Assembly (NCBI GenBank): GCA_963756545.1
Contig: CAVWNY010000003.1
Span: forward strand, 558,001-622,000
Source of the DNA: DATFDN01 sp963756545
GTDB lineage: Bacteria > Pseudomonadota > Alphaproteobacteria > Acetobacterales > Acetobacteraceae
Direction of reading: 5' to 3'
DNA: 64,000 nt
Position numbers and translations under genes: made by a program. This document shows, piece after piece, positions 44,125 to 52,605 of this stretch (positions are counted from its first letter, which is position 1; every line of letters begins with the position of its first letter). The notes below the pieces were generated by a model. It was not told the DNA's origin and made no database searches. It was given only the letters and a program-made list of their open reading frames with translations.

Positions 44125-45234
44125 ATGAACTTCGAGTTCAGCGAGGACAGCCGACTGTTGCGCGACCAGGCGCGGCGGTTCCTGGGCGAGCGCTGCACGA
44201 GCAAGGGTATCCGTCAGGTTCTGGAAGGGAAAACGCCGTACCTGTCCGATCTCTGGCGGGAGATGGCCGGGATGGGCTGGCTCGGCGCCGCGATCCCCGA
44301 GGAGTACGAAGGGGCCGGCCTCGGCCACGAGGCGCTGTGCGTGCTGGCCGAGGAACTCGGCCGCGCCCTCGCGCCGGTGCCGTTCACCACCACCGTCTGC
44401 CTCGCCGCCGAGGCGATCCTGGCCGCCGGGTCCGAGGCGCAGAAACGGGACTTTCTGCCCCGCATCGCCCGCGGCGAGCTGATCGCGACGATCGCGCTCG
44501 GCGCAGGCCCTGGAGAGCCGACGCAAGCCCGCGTCCAGGTCGTCGCACGCGACGGGCTTAGCGGCACGGCATGGCCGGTGCCGGACGGGAGCATCGCCGG
44601 GCTAGCGGTCGTCGCCGCGCGCGAGGGCACGGGCGTCTCGCTGTTCCTGCTCGACCTGACCGGGCCGGGCGTGACCCGCGCCCCGATCGAGACGCTCGAT
44701 CCCACGCTCGATCACGCCCGCCTTACCCTGGACCACGCCCCGGCCACTCCACTCGGCGATCCGGGACAGGGCTGGGAAATCGTGCGCGGCGTGCTGGACC
44801 GCGCTGCAGTGCTGGTGGCTTTCGAGCAGGTGGGCGGCGCCTCGGCCTGCCTGGAGACGGCGACCGCGTTCGCCAAGGAGCGCCACGCCTTCGGCCGCCC
44901 GATCGGCTCGTTCCAGGCGATCAAGCACAAGCTCGCGGACGTGTATGTCGCGACCGAGCTTGCCCGCTCGAACGCCTATTACGGCGCGTGGGCACTGTCG
45001 GCCGACGCCGCTGAGTTGCCGCTGGCGGCGGCGACCGCGCGCGTCTCGGCAACCGAGGCGTTCTTTCTCGCAGCCAAGGAGAGCATCCAGGTGCATGGCG
45101 GCATCGGGTTCACCTGGGACATGGACTGCCACCTGTTCTACCGCCGCGCCAAGCTGCTCGGCCTGTCGCTCGGGAGTGCGCGGCACTGGAAGGACCGCGT
45201 GGTCAGCGAGTTGGAGATGCGCAACGCCGCGTAA
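44125..45234 (+). CDS. Acyl-CoA dehydrogenase, short subunit type
   Basis: A 369-residue acyl-CoA dehydrogenase. The start is MNFEFSEDSRLLRDQARRFL at 44125. KERHAFGRPIGSFQAIKHKLAD and the C-terminal QVHGGIGFTWDMDCHLFYRRAKLLG are typical of the FAD-binding alpha-helical domain. It is followed after 12 bases by a second, longer dehydrogenase; such adjacent pairs in actinobacteria and alphaproteobacteria often make heteromeric enzymes for cyclic or branched acyl-CoAs (for example FadE pairs in sterol breakdown). The heteromer is an inference. Confidence 0.88.
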   Translation: MNFEFSEDSRLLRDQARRFLGERCTSKGIRQVLEGKTPYLSDLWREMAGMGWLGAAIPEEYEGAGLGHEALCVLAEELGRALAPVPFTTTVCLAAEAILAAGSEAQKRDFLPRIARGELIATIALGAGPGEPTQARVQVVARDGLSGTAWPVPDGSIAGLAVVAAREGTGVSLFLLDLTGPGVTRAPIETLDPTLDHARLTLDHAPATPLGDPGQGWEIVRGVLDRAAVLVAFEQVGGASACLETATAFAKERHAFGRPIGSFQAIKHKLADVYVATELARSNAYYGAWALSADAAELPLAAATARVSATEAFFLAAKESIQVHGGIGFTWDMDCHLFYRRAKLLGLSLGSARHWKDRVVSELEMRNAA

Positions 45235-45246
45235 CGGGAGACCACG

Positions 45247-46482
45247 ATGGACTTCGAAGACACGCCCGACGAAGCCGCGTTCCGCGCCGAGGCACGCGCG
45301 TTCCTGGCCGCCAACGCAAGCCGCAAGGAAGGCCGCACGCGGGTCAGCCGCTACGGCGACACCGACCCCGCCGACATCGCCGCCGCCAAGGCGTGGCAGG
45401 CGAAGAAGGCCGACGCGGGCTTCGCCTGCATCACCTGGCCGGCGCAGTGGGGCGGGCGGGGCGGCACGCAGATGCAGCAGATCGTGTGGAACCAGGAGGA
45501 GGCGAACTACGAGGTTCCGCAGAACATCTTCCTGATCGGCCTGGGGATGTGCGTGCCCACCATGATCGCCTACGCCAAGCCCGACCAGCTTGCCCGCTTC
45601 GTGCCGCCGGCGGTGCGCGGGGAGGAGGTGTGGTGCCAGCTGTTTTCCGAACCGTCGGCCGGATCGGATGTCGCCGGCCTGCGGACGCGCGCCGAGAAGC
45701 AGGGCGACGAATGGGTCATCAACGGCCAGAAAATCTGGACATCCGGCGCGCAGTATTCCGACTACGGGCTGCTGCTGACGCGCACCGATCCTAACGTGCC
45801 GAAGCACGCCGGGCTGACGGCGTTCTTCATCGACATGAAGGCGCCGGGGATCGAGATCAGGCCGATCCACCAGATGTCGGGCGGGTCGAACTTCAACGAA
45901 GTGTTCTTCACCGACCTCCGCGTGCCCGACGCGCAGCGCGTCGGCGCGGTGGGGCAGGGCTGGAAAGTCGCGATCACCACCCTGATGAACGAACGCCTCG
46001 CGGTGGGCGAGACGCGCCGGCCGGACGCGCTCGACCTGCTGGAGTTGGCGCGCGGCGTGACGCTGGACGATGGCCGCCCGGCCACGCAGGATGGCGCGGT
46101 GCGCGAACGCATCGCCGAGTGGCACGCGCAGAATGCCGGGCTCAAGAACACGCGGCTGCGGATCATGACCGCGCTGTCGCGTGGCGAAACACCGGGGCCG
46201 GAGAACTCCATCGCCAAGGTGGTGAATGCCTCGATGCAGCAGGGCATCGCCTCGTTCGGCATGGATCTGCTCGGGACGGCCGGCGGGGTGACGGATCCGG
46301 ATCTGGCCCCGATGCACGCGCTGTTTCAGGACGCGCTGCTGTCCTCGCCGGGCATGCGGATCGCGGGCGGCACCGATGAGATCCTGCGCAACATCATCGC
46401 CGAGCGGGTGCTCGGGCTGCCGGGGGACGTGCGGGTGGACAAGGATCAGCCATTCAACGCGCAGCCGGGCGCGCGGCGCTAG
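45247..46482 (+). CDS. Acyl-CoA dehydrogenase, long subunit type
   Basis: A 411-residue acyl-CoA dehydrogenase. WCQLFSEPSAGSDVAGLRTRAEKQGDEWVINGQKIWTSGA is the FAD- and substrate-binding region, complete and well conserved. Near the end RIAGGTDEILRNIIAERVLGLP is the helix region after the usual active-site position; the common EGTxEI motif has Gly in place of Glu (GGTDEI), as in dehydrogenases whose base lies elsewhere or in a partner. It is probably co-translated with the shorter dehydrogenase. The product would be an enoyl-CoA. Confidence 0.88.
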   Translation: MDFEDTPDEAAFRAEARAFLAANASRKEGRTRVSRYGDTDPADIAAAKAWQAKKADAGFACITWPAQWGGRGGTQMQQIVWNQEEANYEVPQNIFLIGLGMCVPTMIAYAKPDQLARFVPPAVRGEEVWCQLFSEPSAGSDVAGLRTRAEKQGDEWVINGQKIWTSGAQYSDYGLLLTRTDPNVPKHAGLTAFFIDMKAPGIEIRPIHQMSGGSNFNEVFFTDLRVPDAQRVGAVGQGWKVAITTLMNERLAVGETRRPDALDLLELARGVTLDDGRPATQDGAVRERIAEWHAQNAGLKNTRLRIMTALSRGETPGPENSIAKVVNASMQQGIASFGMDLLGTAGGVTDPDLAPMHALFQDALLSSPGMRIAGGTDEILRNIIAERVLGLPGDVRVDKDQPFNAQPGARR

Positions 46483-46547
46483 CGAAGGGAAATACGGTCC
46501 CTAACGAAATTGTGAGCAGCGCGTCCACGCACTTGGCTCAAGCTTGT

Positions 46548-46563
46548 CCTCCCCTGAGGGAGG
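46548..46563 (+). promoter_or_regulatory. Hairpin covering the ribosome-binding site of the second CoA ligase
   Basis: CCTCCC (46548-46553) and GGGAGG (46558-46563) form a six-base stem with the loop CTGA. The right arm is the Shine-Dalgarno sequence, 7 bases ahead of the ATG at 46571. In the folded message the site is hidden, so translation may depend on melting or on a binding factor. This is seen directly in sequence; its use as a control element is inference. Confidence 0.4.
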
Positions 46564-46570
46564 GACGCTC

Positions 46571-48091
46571 ATGTTGAACGATCTGGGCGCGGTGATGTCC
46601 CGAGCAGCGGCACGCTTCGGCGACAAGGCCGCGCTGGTCTTTGAAGGCCGAACTTTCTCCTACCGCGACCTGAACAGGTCTTCCAGCCGGCTCGCCAACG
46701 CGCTGCGCGGTCTGGGGGTGCGGCATGGCGATCGCGTGAGCCTGTATGCGACGAACTCGTGGGAATGGATCGTCACCTACTACGGCGCGCTGAAGGCGGG
46801 CGCAGTGATCAATCCGCTGAACGTTATGTTGACACCGGAGGAGGTAAAGTTCGTTGCCAACGATTGCGAGGCGCGCGTGATCGTGGCGCCCGCCGAGAAG
46901 GGCGAGGCCCTGCTCGACATGAAAAGGGATACGCCGCTGGAACAGGTCATCCTGTTCGGTCCGCATGCCTATGCGGGCGGCCGCGGGTTCGCCGATCTCG
47001 TCGCCGCCGCAAGCGAGTCTTGCACGTCGACCTCTGCGGAGCCAGCAGATCTGTCGACCATCGGCTATACCTCGGGAACGACGGGACATCCCAAGGGTGC
47101 GATGCAGACGCATCGCGGCGTTCTGCTCAATGCCGCGATGTACGCGAACATGCATGTGCGGACGGCGGTCGACACCGTCGTCACCGGCGTTCCGTGCGCG
47201 CATGTTTACGGCAACATCATCATGAACGGCGCGTTCCTGACTGGGATGACCCTCGTGCTGATGCCGCGCTTCGACCCGGACGTTGCCATGGACCTGATCG
47301 GCGAGCACCGGGCGACCATCTTCGAAGGCGTGCCTACGATGTACATGTACATCCTCAACTCAGCCAGGCTCGCGAAGGCGGACCTGATGTCGCTGACGCG
47401 CTGCTCGGTGGGCGGGCAGACGATGCCGGTGAGCAAGATGGAGGAGGTCGAAGCGCGCTTCGGGTGCCCGCTACTGGAGTTGTGGGGCATGACGGAGATC
47501 GCCGGCGCCGGGACAACACATCCCTTCTACGGGCAGAATCGCCTCGGTTCGATCGGCATTCCGTTGCCGTATGTTGAATGCCGGATCGCGGATGCGGAGG
47601 ATGCATCGAAGTCCCTGCCTGACGGCGAAGCCGGCGAATTGATGGTGCGGGGACCGATCGTGATGCCGGGTTATTTCGGCAACGAACGGGCCACCCACGA
47701 GGTCATCGAGCCGGACGGGTGGCTGCACACGGGCGACATAGCGCGGCGTGATGCCGACGGCTACATCTTCGTCGTCGATCGCAAGAAGGACATGATCAAC
47801 ACCGCAGGATTCAAGGTCTATCCGGCTGAGATCGAGCGGGTGGTGGCAGCGCATCCGTCGGTGGCGCTGGTGGCTGTCGGCAGCCAACCGGACCCGCTGA
47901 AGGGCGAGGTCGCCAAGGCCTATGTGGTACTGCGCGCCGGAGCGGAGGCCGACGAATCCGCCATTCTCGCGCATTGCCGCCAGCATCTCGGCACTTACAA
48001 AGTGCCGCGTGCGGTGCAGTTCGTGGACGACGTGCCGACGACCAGCACTGGCAAGATCATGCGCCGGGAACTACGAAAGCTGGATCACTGA
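46571..48091 (+). CDS. AMP-binding acyl-CoA ligase (long-chain acid CoA-ligase type)
   Basis: A 506-residue adenylate-forming ligase. It starts at 46571 after GGGAGGG. The P-loop is YTSGTTGHPKGA, the adenylate motif is ELWGMTEIAGAG, the hinge is VDRKKDMINTAGFKVYP and the catalytic lysine is in TSTGKIMRREL. It belongs to a different subgroup from the ligase at 42517. It lies 88 bases after the second dehydrogenase and 34 bases before the thiolase gene, so one transcript from 44125 to 49735 is likely. Confidence 0.9.
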   Translation: MLNDLGAVMSRAAARFGDKAALVFEGRTFSYRDLNRSSSRLANALRGLGVRHGDRVSLYATNSWEWIVTYYGALKAGAVINPLNVMLTPEEVKFVANDCEARVIVAPAEKGEALLDMKRDTPLEQVILFGPHAYAGGRGFADLVAAASESCTSTSAEPADLSTIGYTSGTTGHPKGAMQTHRGVLLNAAMYANMHVRTAVDTVVTGVPCAHVYGNIIMNGAFLTGMTLVLMPRFDPDVAMDLIGEHRATIFEGVPTMYMYILNSARLAKADLMSLTRCSVGGQTMPVSKMEEVEARFGCPLLELWGMTEIAGAGTTHPFYGQNRLGSIGIPLPYVECRIADAEDASKSLPDGEAGELMVRGPIVMPGYFGNERATHEVIEPDGWLHTGDIARRDADGYIFVVDRKKDMINTAGFKVYPAEIERVVAAHPSVALVAVGSQPDPLKGEVAKAYVVLRAGAEADESAILAHCRQHLGTYKVPRAVQFVDDVPTTSTGKIMRRELRKLDH

Positions 48092-48125
48092 AGGCCAGCG
48101 GCGCCGGCTTGTGGCGGGAGGAGTA

Positions 48126-49310
48126 ATGACGGAACGTACCCTGCGCGGCAAGGCCGCGATCGTCGGCATCGGCGAGACGCCGTACTACAAGCACGGCCAG
48201 TCGCCCGATTCCGAGTTCAAGCTGGCGCTGATGGCGGTGGTGGCGGCGTGCAAGGACGCCGGCATCAACCCGCATGAGGTGGACGGCTTCGCCTCCTACG
48301 GCAACGATCGCAGCGATGCCGGAAGGCTGGCGGCGGCACTCGGCTGCAAGGAGTTCCGCTTTTCCAACATGTTCTGGGGCGGCGGCGGGGGCGGGGTGTG
48401 CGGCGCGGTCGCCAATGCCGCCGCCGCGGTCGCGACGGGAATGGCCGATTGCGTGGTGGCGTTCCGTTCGCTGGCACAGGGCCAATACGCGCGCTACGGG
48501 CGCGGCGCGCCGGTGACCAGCGTGGGCGGGGACGACGCATTTCTGTTCCCCTATGGCGTGATGTCGCCAGCGCAGCGCTTCGCCATGAAGATCACGCGCT
48601 TCATGCACGACCACGGCATCCGCCAGGAGGCGCTGCGCGCGATCTCGCTCGCCTGCTATCACCACGCGCAGAGCAATCCGCGCGCCGTGATGCATGGCAA
48701 GCCGCTGGACGAGGCGAAATACGATGCCTCGCGCTGGATCATCGAGCCGTTCTTTCACCTCTACGATTGCTGCCTGGAGAACGACGGCGCGGCGGCGGTG
48801 ATCGTTGTTCCGGCTGATCGAGCCAAGGATGTCCCGCGCACGCCGGCCTACCTGCTCGGCGCGGTGCAAGGCTGCGATCATCGCAGCGCCGCGCCGGTCC
48901 ACAACATGCCGGGCTACCCCAGCTCGCATTTCCGCAGCCTCGCGCCGCATTTGTATGAGATGGCGAAGCTCGGACCATCCGACATCGGCGTGGTGCAGTG
49001 CTACGAGAACTTCACCGGCGGCGTGCTGATGAGCCTGGTGGAGCATCAACTGGTGAAGCCGGAGGAGGCGAACGAGGTGCTGGTGAAGGACAACCTCATC
49101 GTGCCGAACGGGCGGATGCCGCTCAACACGAGCGGCGGCAATCTCGCCGAGTGCTACATGCACGGCCTGGAACTCGTGATCGAGGCGGTGCATCAGATTC
49201 GCGGCGAGGCGATCAATCAGATCGAGCGCAACGATGCGGCCATCGTGATCGGCGGCCCGATGGTCACGCCGGTCAGTTCCCTTATCCTCGGTTCGGAGGC
49301 GACGCTGTGA
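48126..49310 (+). CDS. SCPx-type thiolase superfamily protein (thiolase or retro-aldolase)
   Basis: A 394-residue protein of the lipid-transfer (SCPx/Ltp) branch of thiolases. The GGAGGAG ribosome site sits before the ATG at 48126. A cysteine at the usual nucleophile position (C92 in GGVCGA) and NDGAAAVIVVP and NTSGGNLAECYMHG segments are seen. Tyrosines at 294 (VQCYENFT) and 345 (AECYMHG) lie where Ltp2-type retro-aldolases have their active-site tyrosines, as I recall. Thiolase would release acetyl-CoA from a beta-ketoacyl-CoA; a retro-aldolase would cleave a beta-hydroxyacyl-CoA. The overlapping DUF35 gene fits both, but the second strongly. Confidence 0.85.
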   Translation: MTERTLRGKAAIVGIGETPYYKHGQSPDSEFKLALMAVVAACKDAGINPHEVDGFASYGNDRSDAGRLAAALGCKEFRFSNMFWGGGGGGVCGAVANAAAAVATGMADCVVAFRSLAQGQYARYGRGAPVTSVGGDDAFLFPYGVMSPAQRFAMKITRFMHDHGIRQEALRAISLACYHHAQSNPRAVMHGKPLDEAKYDASRWIIEPFFHLYDCCLENDGAAAVIVVPADRAKDVPRTPAYLLGAVQGCDHRSAAPVHNMPGYPSSHFRSLAPHLYEMAKLGPSDIGVVQCYENFTGGVLMSLVEHQLVKPEEANEVLVKDNLIVPNGRMPLNTSGGNLAECYMHGLELVIEAVHQIRGEAINQIERNDAAIVIGGPMVTPVSSLILGSEATL

Positions 49311-49735
49311 GCGGCTTCTATCTGCCGGAAGGGCTGCCGGCCCCGTCCGCCGCGCCCGATGGACTGTCGCAACCCTATTGGAACGGCACGCGCGAGGGCA
49401 AGCTGCGCATCCAGAAATGCTGCGGGTGCGGTGCCTGGCAATGGGGCCCGGAATGGGTCTGCCACCGCTGCCACGGCTTCGACCTTGCCTGGGAGGAGAT
49501 CAGCGGGCGCGGACGCATCTACTCCTATCAGCGCCCGCACCATGCGGTGCATCCGGCGCTGGCGGGGCACGGGCCGTATGTCGTGGTGCTGGTGGAACTG
49601 CCCGACTACGGCAATGTCCGCATGGTCGGCAACCTGCTCGGCGATCCGAAGCAGGAGGTGCGCATCGGTGCCTCGGTCGAGGCGGTGTTCGAACACCACA
49701 AGGATTTCACGCTGGTGCAGTGGCGCACTGCATAG
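49307..49735 (+). CDS. DUF35 OB-fold/zinc-ribbon protein, partner of the thiolase-like protein
   Basis: A 142-residue DUF35 protein. Its GTG start overlaps the thiolase stop by four bases (GTGA), a sign of translational coupling. The N-terminal rubredoxin-like zinc ribbon has CCGC and VCHRC (two C-x2-C pairs, about residues 38-56), and the C-terminal OB-fold begins at SGRGRIYSYQ. DUF35 proteins bind thiolase-like partners: in the steroid side-chain aldolase Ltp2-ChsH2, the DUF35 domain is required for activity. That is family knowledge; the partnership here is inferred. Confidence 0.88.
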   Translation: MSGFYLPEGLPAPSAAPDGLSQPYWNGTREGKLRIQKCCGCGAWQWGPEWVCHRCHGFDLAWEEISGRGRIYSYQRPHHAVHPALAGHGPYVVVLVELPDYGNVRMVGNLLGDPKQEVRIGASVEAVFEHHKDFTLVQWRTA

Positions 49736-49763
49736 TCCTCCCAACGCCTATGCTCTGGCCGCT

Positions 49764-49889
49764 CCCCCGTCATGCTTGCGTATGCGAGCATCCACGACTT
49801 CGGGGCGCGCGCCAGTCGTGGATGGTCGGCCGGAGCCTGTCCTCGGGCGGGCCTCCGGCCCGACCCGTGGGCCGGACCTGACGGGGGGG
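49764..49889. repeat. Long variant of dispersed palindromic repeat (family A), copy 5
   Basis: Begins CCCCGTCATGC and ends CCTGACGGGG, with strong inner arms GCATCCACGACT and AGTCGTGGATGG. It is about 40 bases longer than the other copies. It lies between the DUF35 gene (plus) and the broken MFS gene (minus), at a convergent boundary. Confidence 0.6.
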
Positions 49890-49914
49890 CGGTCATCACA
49901 TAGGCCGGGTGGCA

Positions 49915-50375
49915 TCACGTGGCGGCAGGCGCAACAGGGCTCCGGGCCAGGTTACGCAGGACAGCCGTGTACGGGATCAAGACCACGAGGCTGAGCGCGG
50001 CGGCGAAGAAGAGGGGCGCGCGCGCGTCGCCCGTACTATCGCGCAGCTCGCCGGCGAGCCACGGCGAGATGGTCATGGCCGCATAGGAACCGGCGCTGTA
50101 CCAGCGGAACACCACCGCGCGCGCCGCTGCCGGTGTTGCCTGACCCACTTGAGCCGTCAGCGGACCCGGCGCCATTGCTGATCCGACGTGCCAGAAGACC
50201 GGCGGGCACGCTCATAACGATGCCCGGCAATGAAGGCGCCCAGCACGAGGCCTGCCTGGGCATGATCCAGGCCAAGGTTCGCGATCAGGCCCGGCATGGC
50301 GACGGCGGCCGCTTGGAACGCGAAGCCGGGCGTCGGCCGGATCACGAACAGCACGACCAGCGGCAGAGCGTGCAT
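49915..50375 (-). pseudogene. MFS transporter remnant with internal deletion and frameshift
   Basis: From an ATG at 50375 the minus strand reads MHALPLVVLFVIRPTPGFAF and GLIANLGLDHAQAGLVLGAF, the first membrane span and start of the second of an MFS carrier. An extra G in GGG (50223-50225) then shifts the frame; the next frame reads GIVMSVPAGLLARRIS. At about 50175 it jumps to a late part of the family, GPLTAQVGQATPAAARAVVFRW and YTAVLRNLARSP, ending at 49915. Some eight spans are gone. It follows the amidohydrolase gene on the same strand and was probably its carrier. Confidence 0.72.
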
Positions 50376-50403
50376 TGGCCGGGCTACCCGGTATGGCCGC
50401 CCC

Positions 50404-51540
50404 TCAGCCCGCCAGCGCCCGCCTCGCAACGCTCGCGAGATAGGTCGCCGCGACCGGCAGGATCGCGTCGTTGTAGTCATACCCGGCGTTGTGCAGCTCC
50501 GGGCTTGAGCCGTTGCCGATCCAGACGAAGGCGCCCGGCTTTTCGGCAAGATACCAACTGAAATCCTCCCCGGTCATGGCCGGCGCCATGTCGCGGCGCA
50601 CGGTCAGGCCGGCGCCGGCACAGGCTTCGGCGGCCAGATCGCCCTCTTGTCGCGTGTTGGCGGTGACGAGGTTGCCGTGGCGGATCGCGGCGTCGATCTC
50701 CACCCCGAAGGTCTGCGCGACGCCGGCGGCGATCCGGCGCATCGCCGCATCGGTCGCCTCGCGCACCTCGGGGCGGAGGCTCCGCATGGTCCCGCGCATC
50801 ACCGCCTCATCCGGGATCTGGTTGGCGGCGGTGCCCGCCTCCATCGTGCAGATCGAGATCACGGCGGCGTCGAGCGGGCTGGTTTCGCGCGAGACAACCG
50901 ATTGCAGCGCGATCAGCAGATGCGCCGCTGCGATCATCGGATCGCGCGCCTGGTGCGGGATAGCGGCGTGTCCCGAGCGGCCGCGCACGCGGAACTCCAG
51001 CCGCCCGCCGGCCGCCATCACGGGGCCGTGGTGGACTTGCACAACCCCGGCCTCCAGCCCCGGCCAGTTGTGGTAACCGAAGATGCGTTCCATCGGAAAG
51101 CGCGCGAACAGCCCGTCGGCGATCATCGCCCTCGCGCCGCCGCCGCCTTCCTCCGCCGGCTGGAACACGAGATGCACCGTGCCGGTCCAATCCCGGTCTT
51201 TCGCGAGCAGCGCGGCGGCGCCGAGCAAGGAAGTCGTGTGCCCGTCATGGCCGCAGGCGTGCATCACGCCTGGGTTGCGAGAGGCGTGCGGCAGCCCCGT
51301 CGTCTCGGTGATCGGCAGCGCGTCCATGTCGCCGCGCAATCCGACGCTGCGGTTGGAATTGCCCCGGCTGATCGTCGCCACCACGCCGTGCCCGCCCACC
51401 CCAGAGGTGAAGTCCACGTCAAGTTCGGCCAACCGCGCGCGAACGAACGCGCTGGTTTCGCTCTCCTGGTTGGATAGCTCCGGGTTGGCGTGCAAGTGGC
51501 GGCGCCAGGCGGTCAATGTGTCGGCGAGGTCGATGTCCAT
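50404..51540 (-). CDS. M20D-family amidohydrolase (hippurate/IAA-amino-acid hydrolase type)
   Basis: A 378-residue dinuclear metallohydrolase. The metal-binding segment MHACGHDGHTTSLLGAA lies near residue 98, with FQPAEEGGGGARAMIADG (catalytic Glu) and MTGEDFSWYL at the end. The family cleaves N-acyl or N-aryl amino acids. It is third in the group alcohol dehydrogenase, NADP reductase, amidohydrolase (gap 32 bases to the reductase gene). Confidence 0.9.
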   Translation of the reverse strand: MDIDLADTLTAWRRHLHANPELSNQESETSAFVRARLAELDVDFTSGVGGHGVVATISRGNSNRSVGLRGDMDALPITETTGLPHASRNPGVMHACGHDGHTTSLLGAAALLAKDRDWTGTVHLVFQPAEEGGGGARAMIADGLFARFPMERIFGYHNWPGLEAGVVQVHHGPVMAAGGRLEFRVRGRSGHAAIPHQARDPMIAAAHLLIALQSVVSRETSPLDAAVISICTMEAGTAANQIPDEAVMRGTMRSLRPEVREATDAAMRRIAAGVAQTFGVEIDAAIRHGNLVTANTRQEGDLAAEACAGAGLTVRRDMAPAMTGEDFSWYLAEKPGAFVWIGNGSSPELHNAGYDYNDAILPVAATYLASVARRALAG

Positions 51541-51572
51541 GACGTTCGTCCGTGTTGTTGACCGAGAAGAGA

Positions 51573-52604
51573 TTAGCCCGGCTCGTGCCCCACCCGGACC
51601 AGCAGCTTGCCGAAATTCTTCCCGCCCAGTATGCCGGCCAGGGCGTCCGGCGCGTTCTCCAGCCCATCCACCACGTCCTCGCGATAGCGCAGGCTGCCCT
51701 CCGCGACCCAGGGCTTTGCCAGACTACGCCACTCGGCGAACCGCTCCGGCTTGTCGGAGACGATCAAGCCTTGGATCAGCACGCGCTTGCCCACCACGAA
51801 CATCAGGTTGGGGCCGGGCGACAACTCCGGGTCGTTGTACTGCGACACCATGCCGCACATCACCACGCGCGCGAACGGGTTCAGCAGGTCGAAGGCCGCC
51901 GCCTGCACCCGGCCGCCGACATTCTCGAAATAGACGTCGATGCCGTTCGGGCAGGCGGACTCCAGCTCGGCCTTCAGGTCCATGGAGCGGTGATCGACGC
52001 AATCGTCGAAGTTTAGCTCCTCCTGCACGAAGATGCACTTCTCCGCCCCGCCGGCGATGCCGACGACCCGTGCCCCGGCCCGTTTGGCGAGCTGCCCGGC
52101 GACCGAGCCGACCGCGCCCGAGGCCGCCGAGATCACCACCGTCTCGCCCGACTTTGGCCGACCGATCTCGGTCATGCCGGAATAGGCGGTGGCGCCCGGC
52201 ATCCCAAGCACGCCGAGATAGGCCGAGAGCGGCGGGCCGTGCCGGTCGAGCTTGGCGAGCTGTTCGGGTCGCGCGACGGCGTGCGTCTGCCACCCGCGCG
52301 CGCCAACCACGATGTCGCCCAGGGCGAAACCCGGAACGGTGGACGCGATGATCTCGCCCACCGTCTCGCCGGTCATCACCTCGCCGATCTGCACCGGCGG
52401 GGCATAGGATTTCCGGTCCGACAGCCGTCCGCGCATGTAGGGATCGATGGAAAGCCAGATCGTGCGCGTGACCACCTCGCCCGCGCCCGGCGCGGGGATC
52501 GCGTCCTCGCGCATCTCGAAATCCGCGCGGCGCGGGGCGCCGTTCGGACGACGTTTCAGCAAGATCGAGCGGCGGACGCCCGGGGCGGTGCTTTCCGGGG
52601 TCAT
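51573..52604 (-). CDS. NADP-dependent medium-chain oxidoreductase, zinc-free (CurA/leukotriene B4 reductase-like)
   Basis: A 343-residue medium-chain dehydrogenase/reductase without the zinc cysteines. SIDPYMRGRLSD in the N-terminal domain and SGAVGSVAGQLAKRAGARVVGIAGG, the NADPH-binding Rossmann loop, are diagnostic. PNLMFVVGKRVLIQGLIVSD is near the end. Relatives reduce alpha,beta-unsaturated ketones, such as curcumin or prostaglandins. It begins one base after the zinc alcohol dehydrogenase gene stops. Confidence 0.92.
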   Translation of the reverse strand: MTPESTAPGVRRSILLKRRPNGAPRRADFEMREDAIPAPGAGEVVTRTIWLSIDPYMRGRLSDRKSYAPPVQIGEVMTGETVGEIIASTVPGFALGDIVVGARGWQTHAVARPEQLAKLDRHGPPLSAYLGVLGMPGATAYSGMTEIGRPKSGETVVISAASGAVGSVAGQLAKRAGARVVGIAGGAEKCIFVQEELNFDDCVDHRSMDLKAELESACPNGIDVYFENVGGRVQAAAFDLLNPFARVVMCGMVSQYNDPELSPGPNLMFVVGKRVLIQGLIVSDKPERFAEWRSLAKPWVAEGSLRYREDVVDGLENAPDALAGILGGKNFGKLLVRVGHEPG

Positions 52605-52605
52605 G

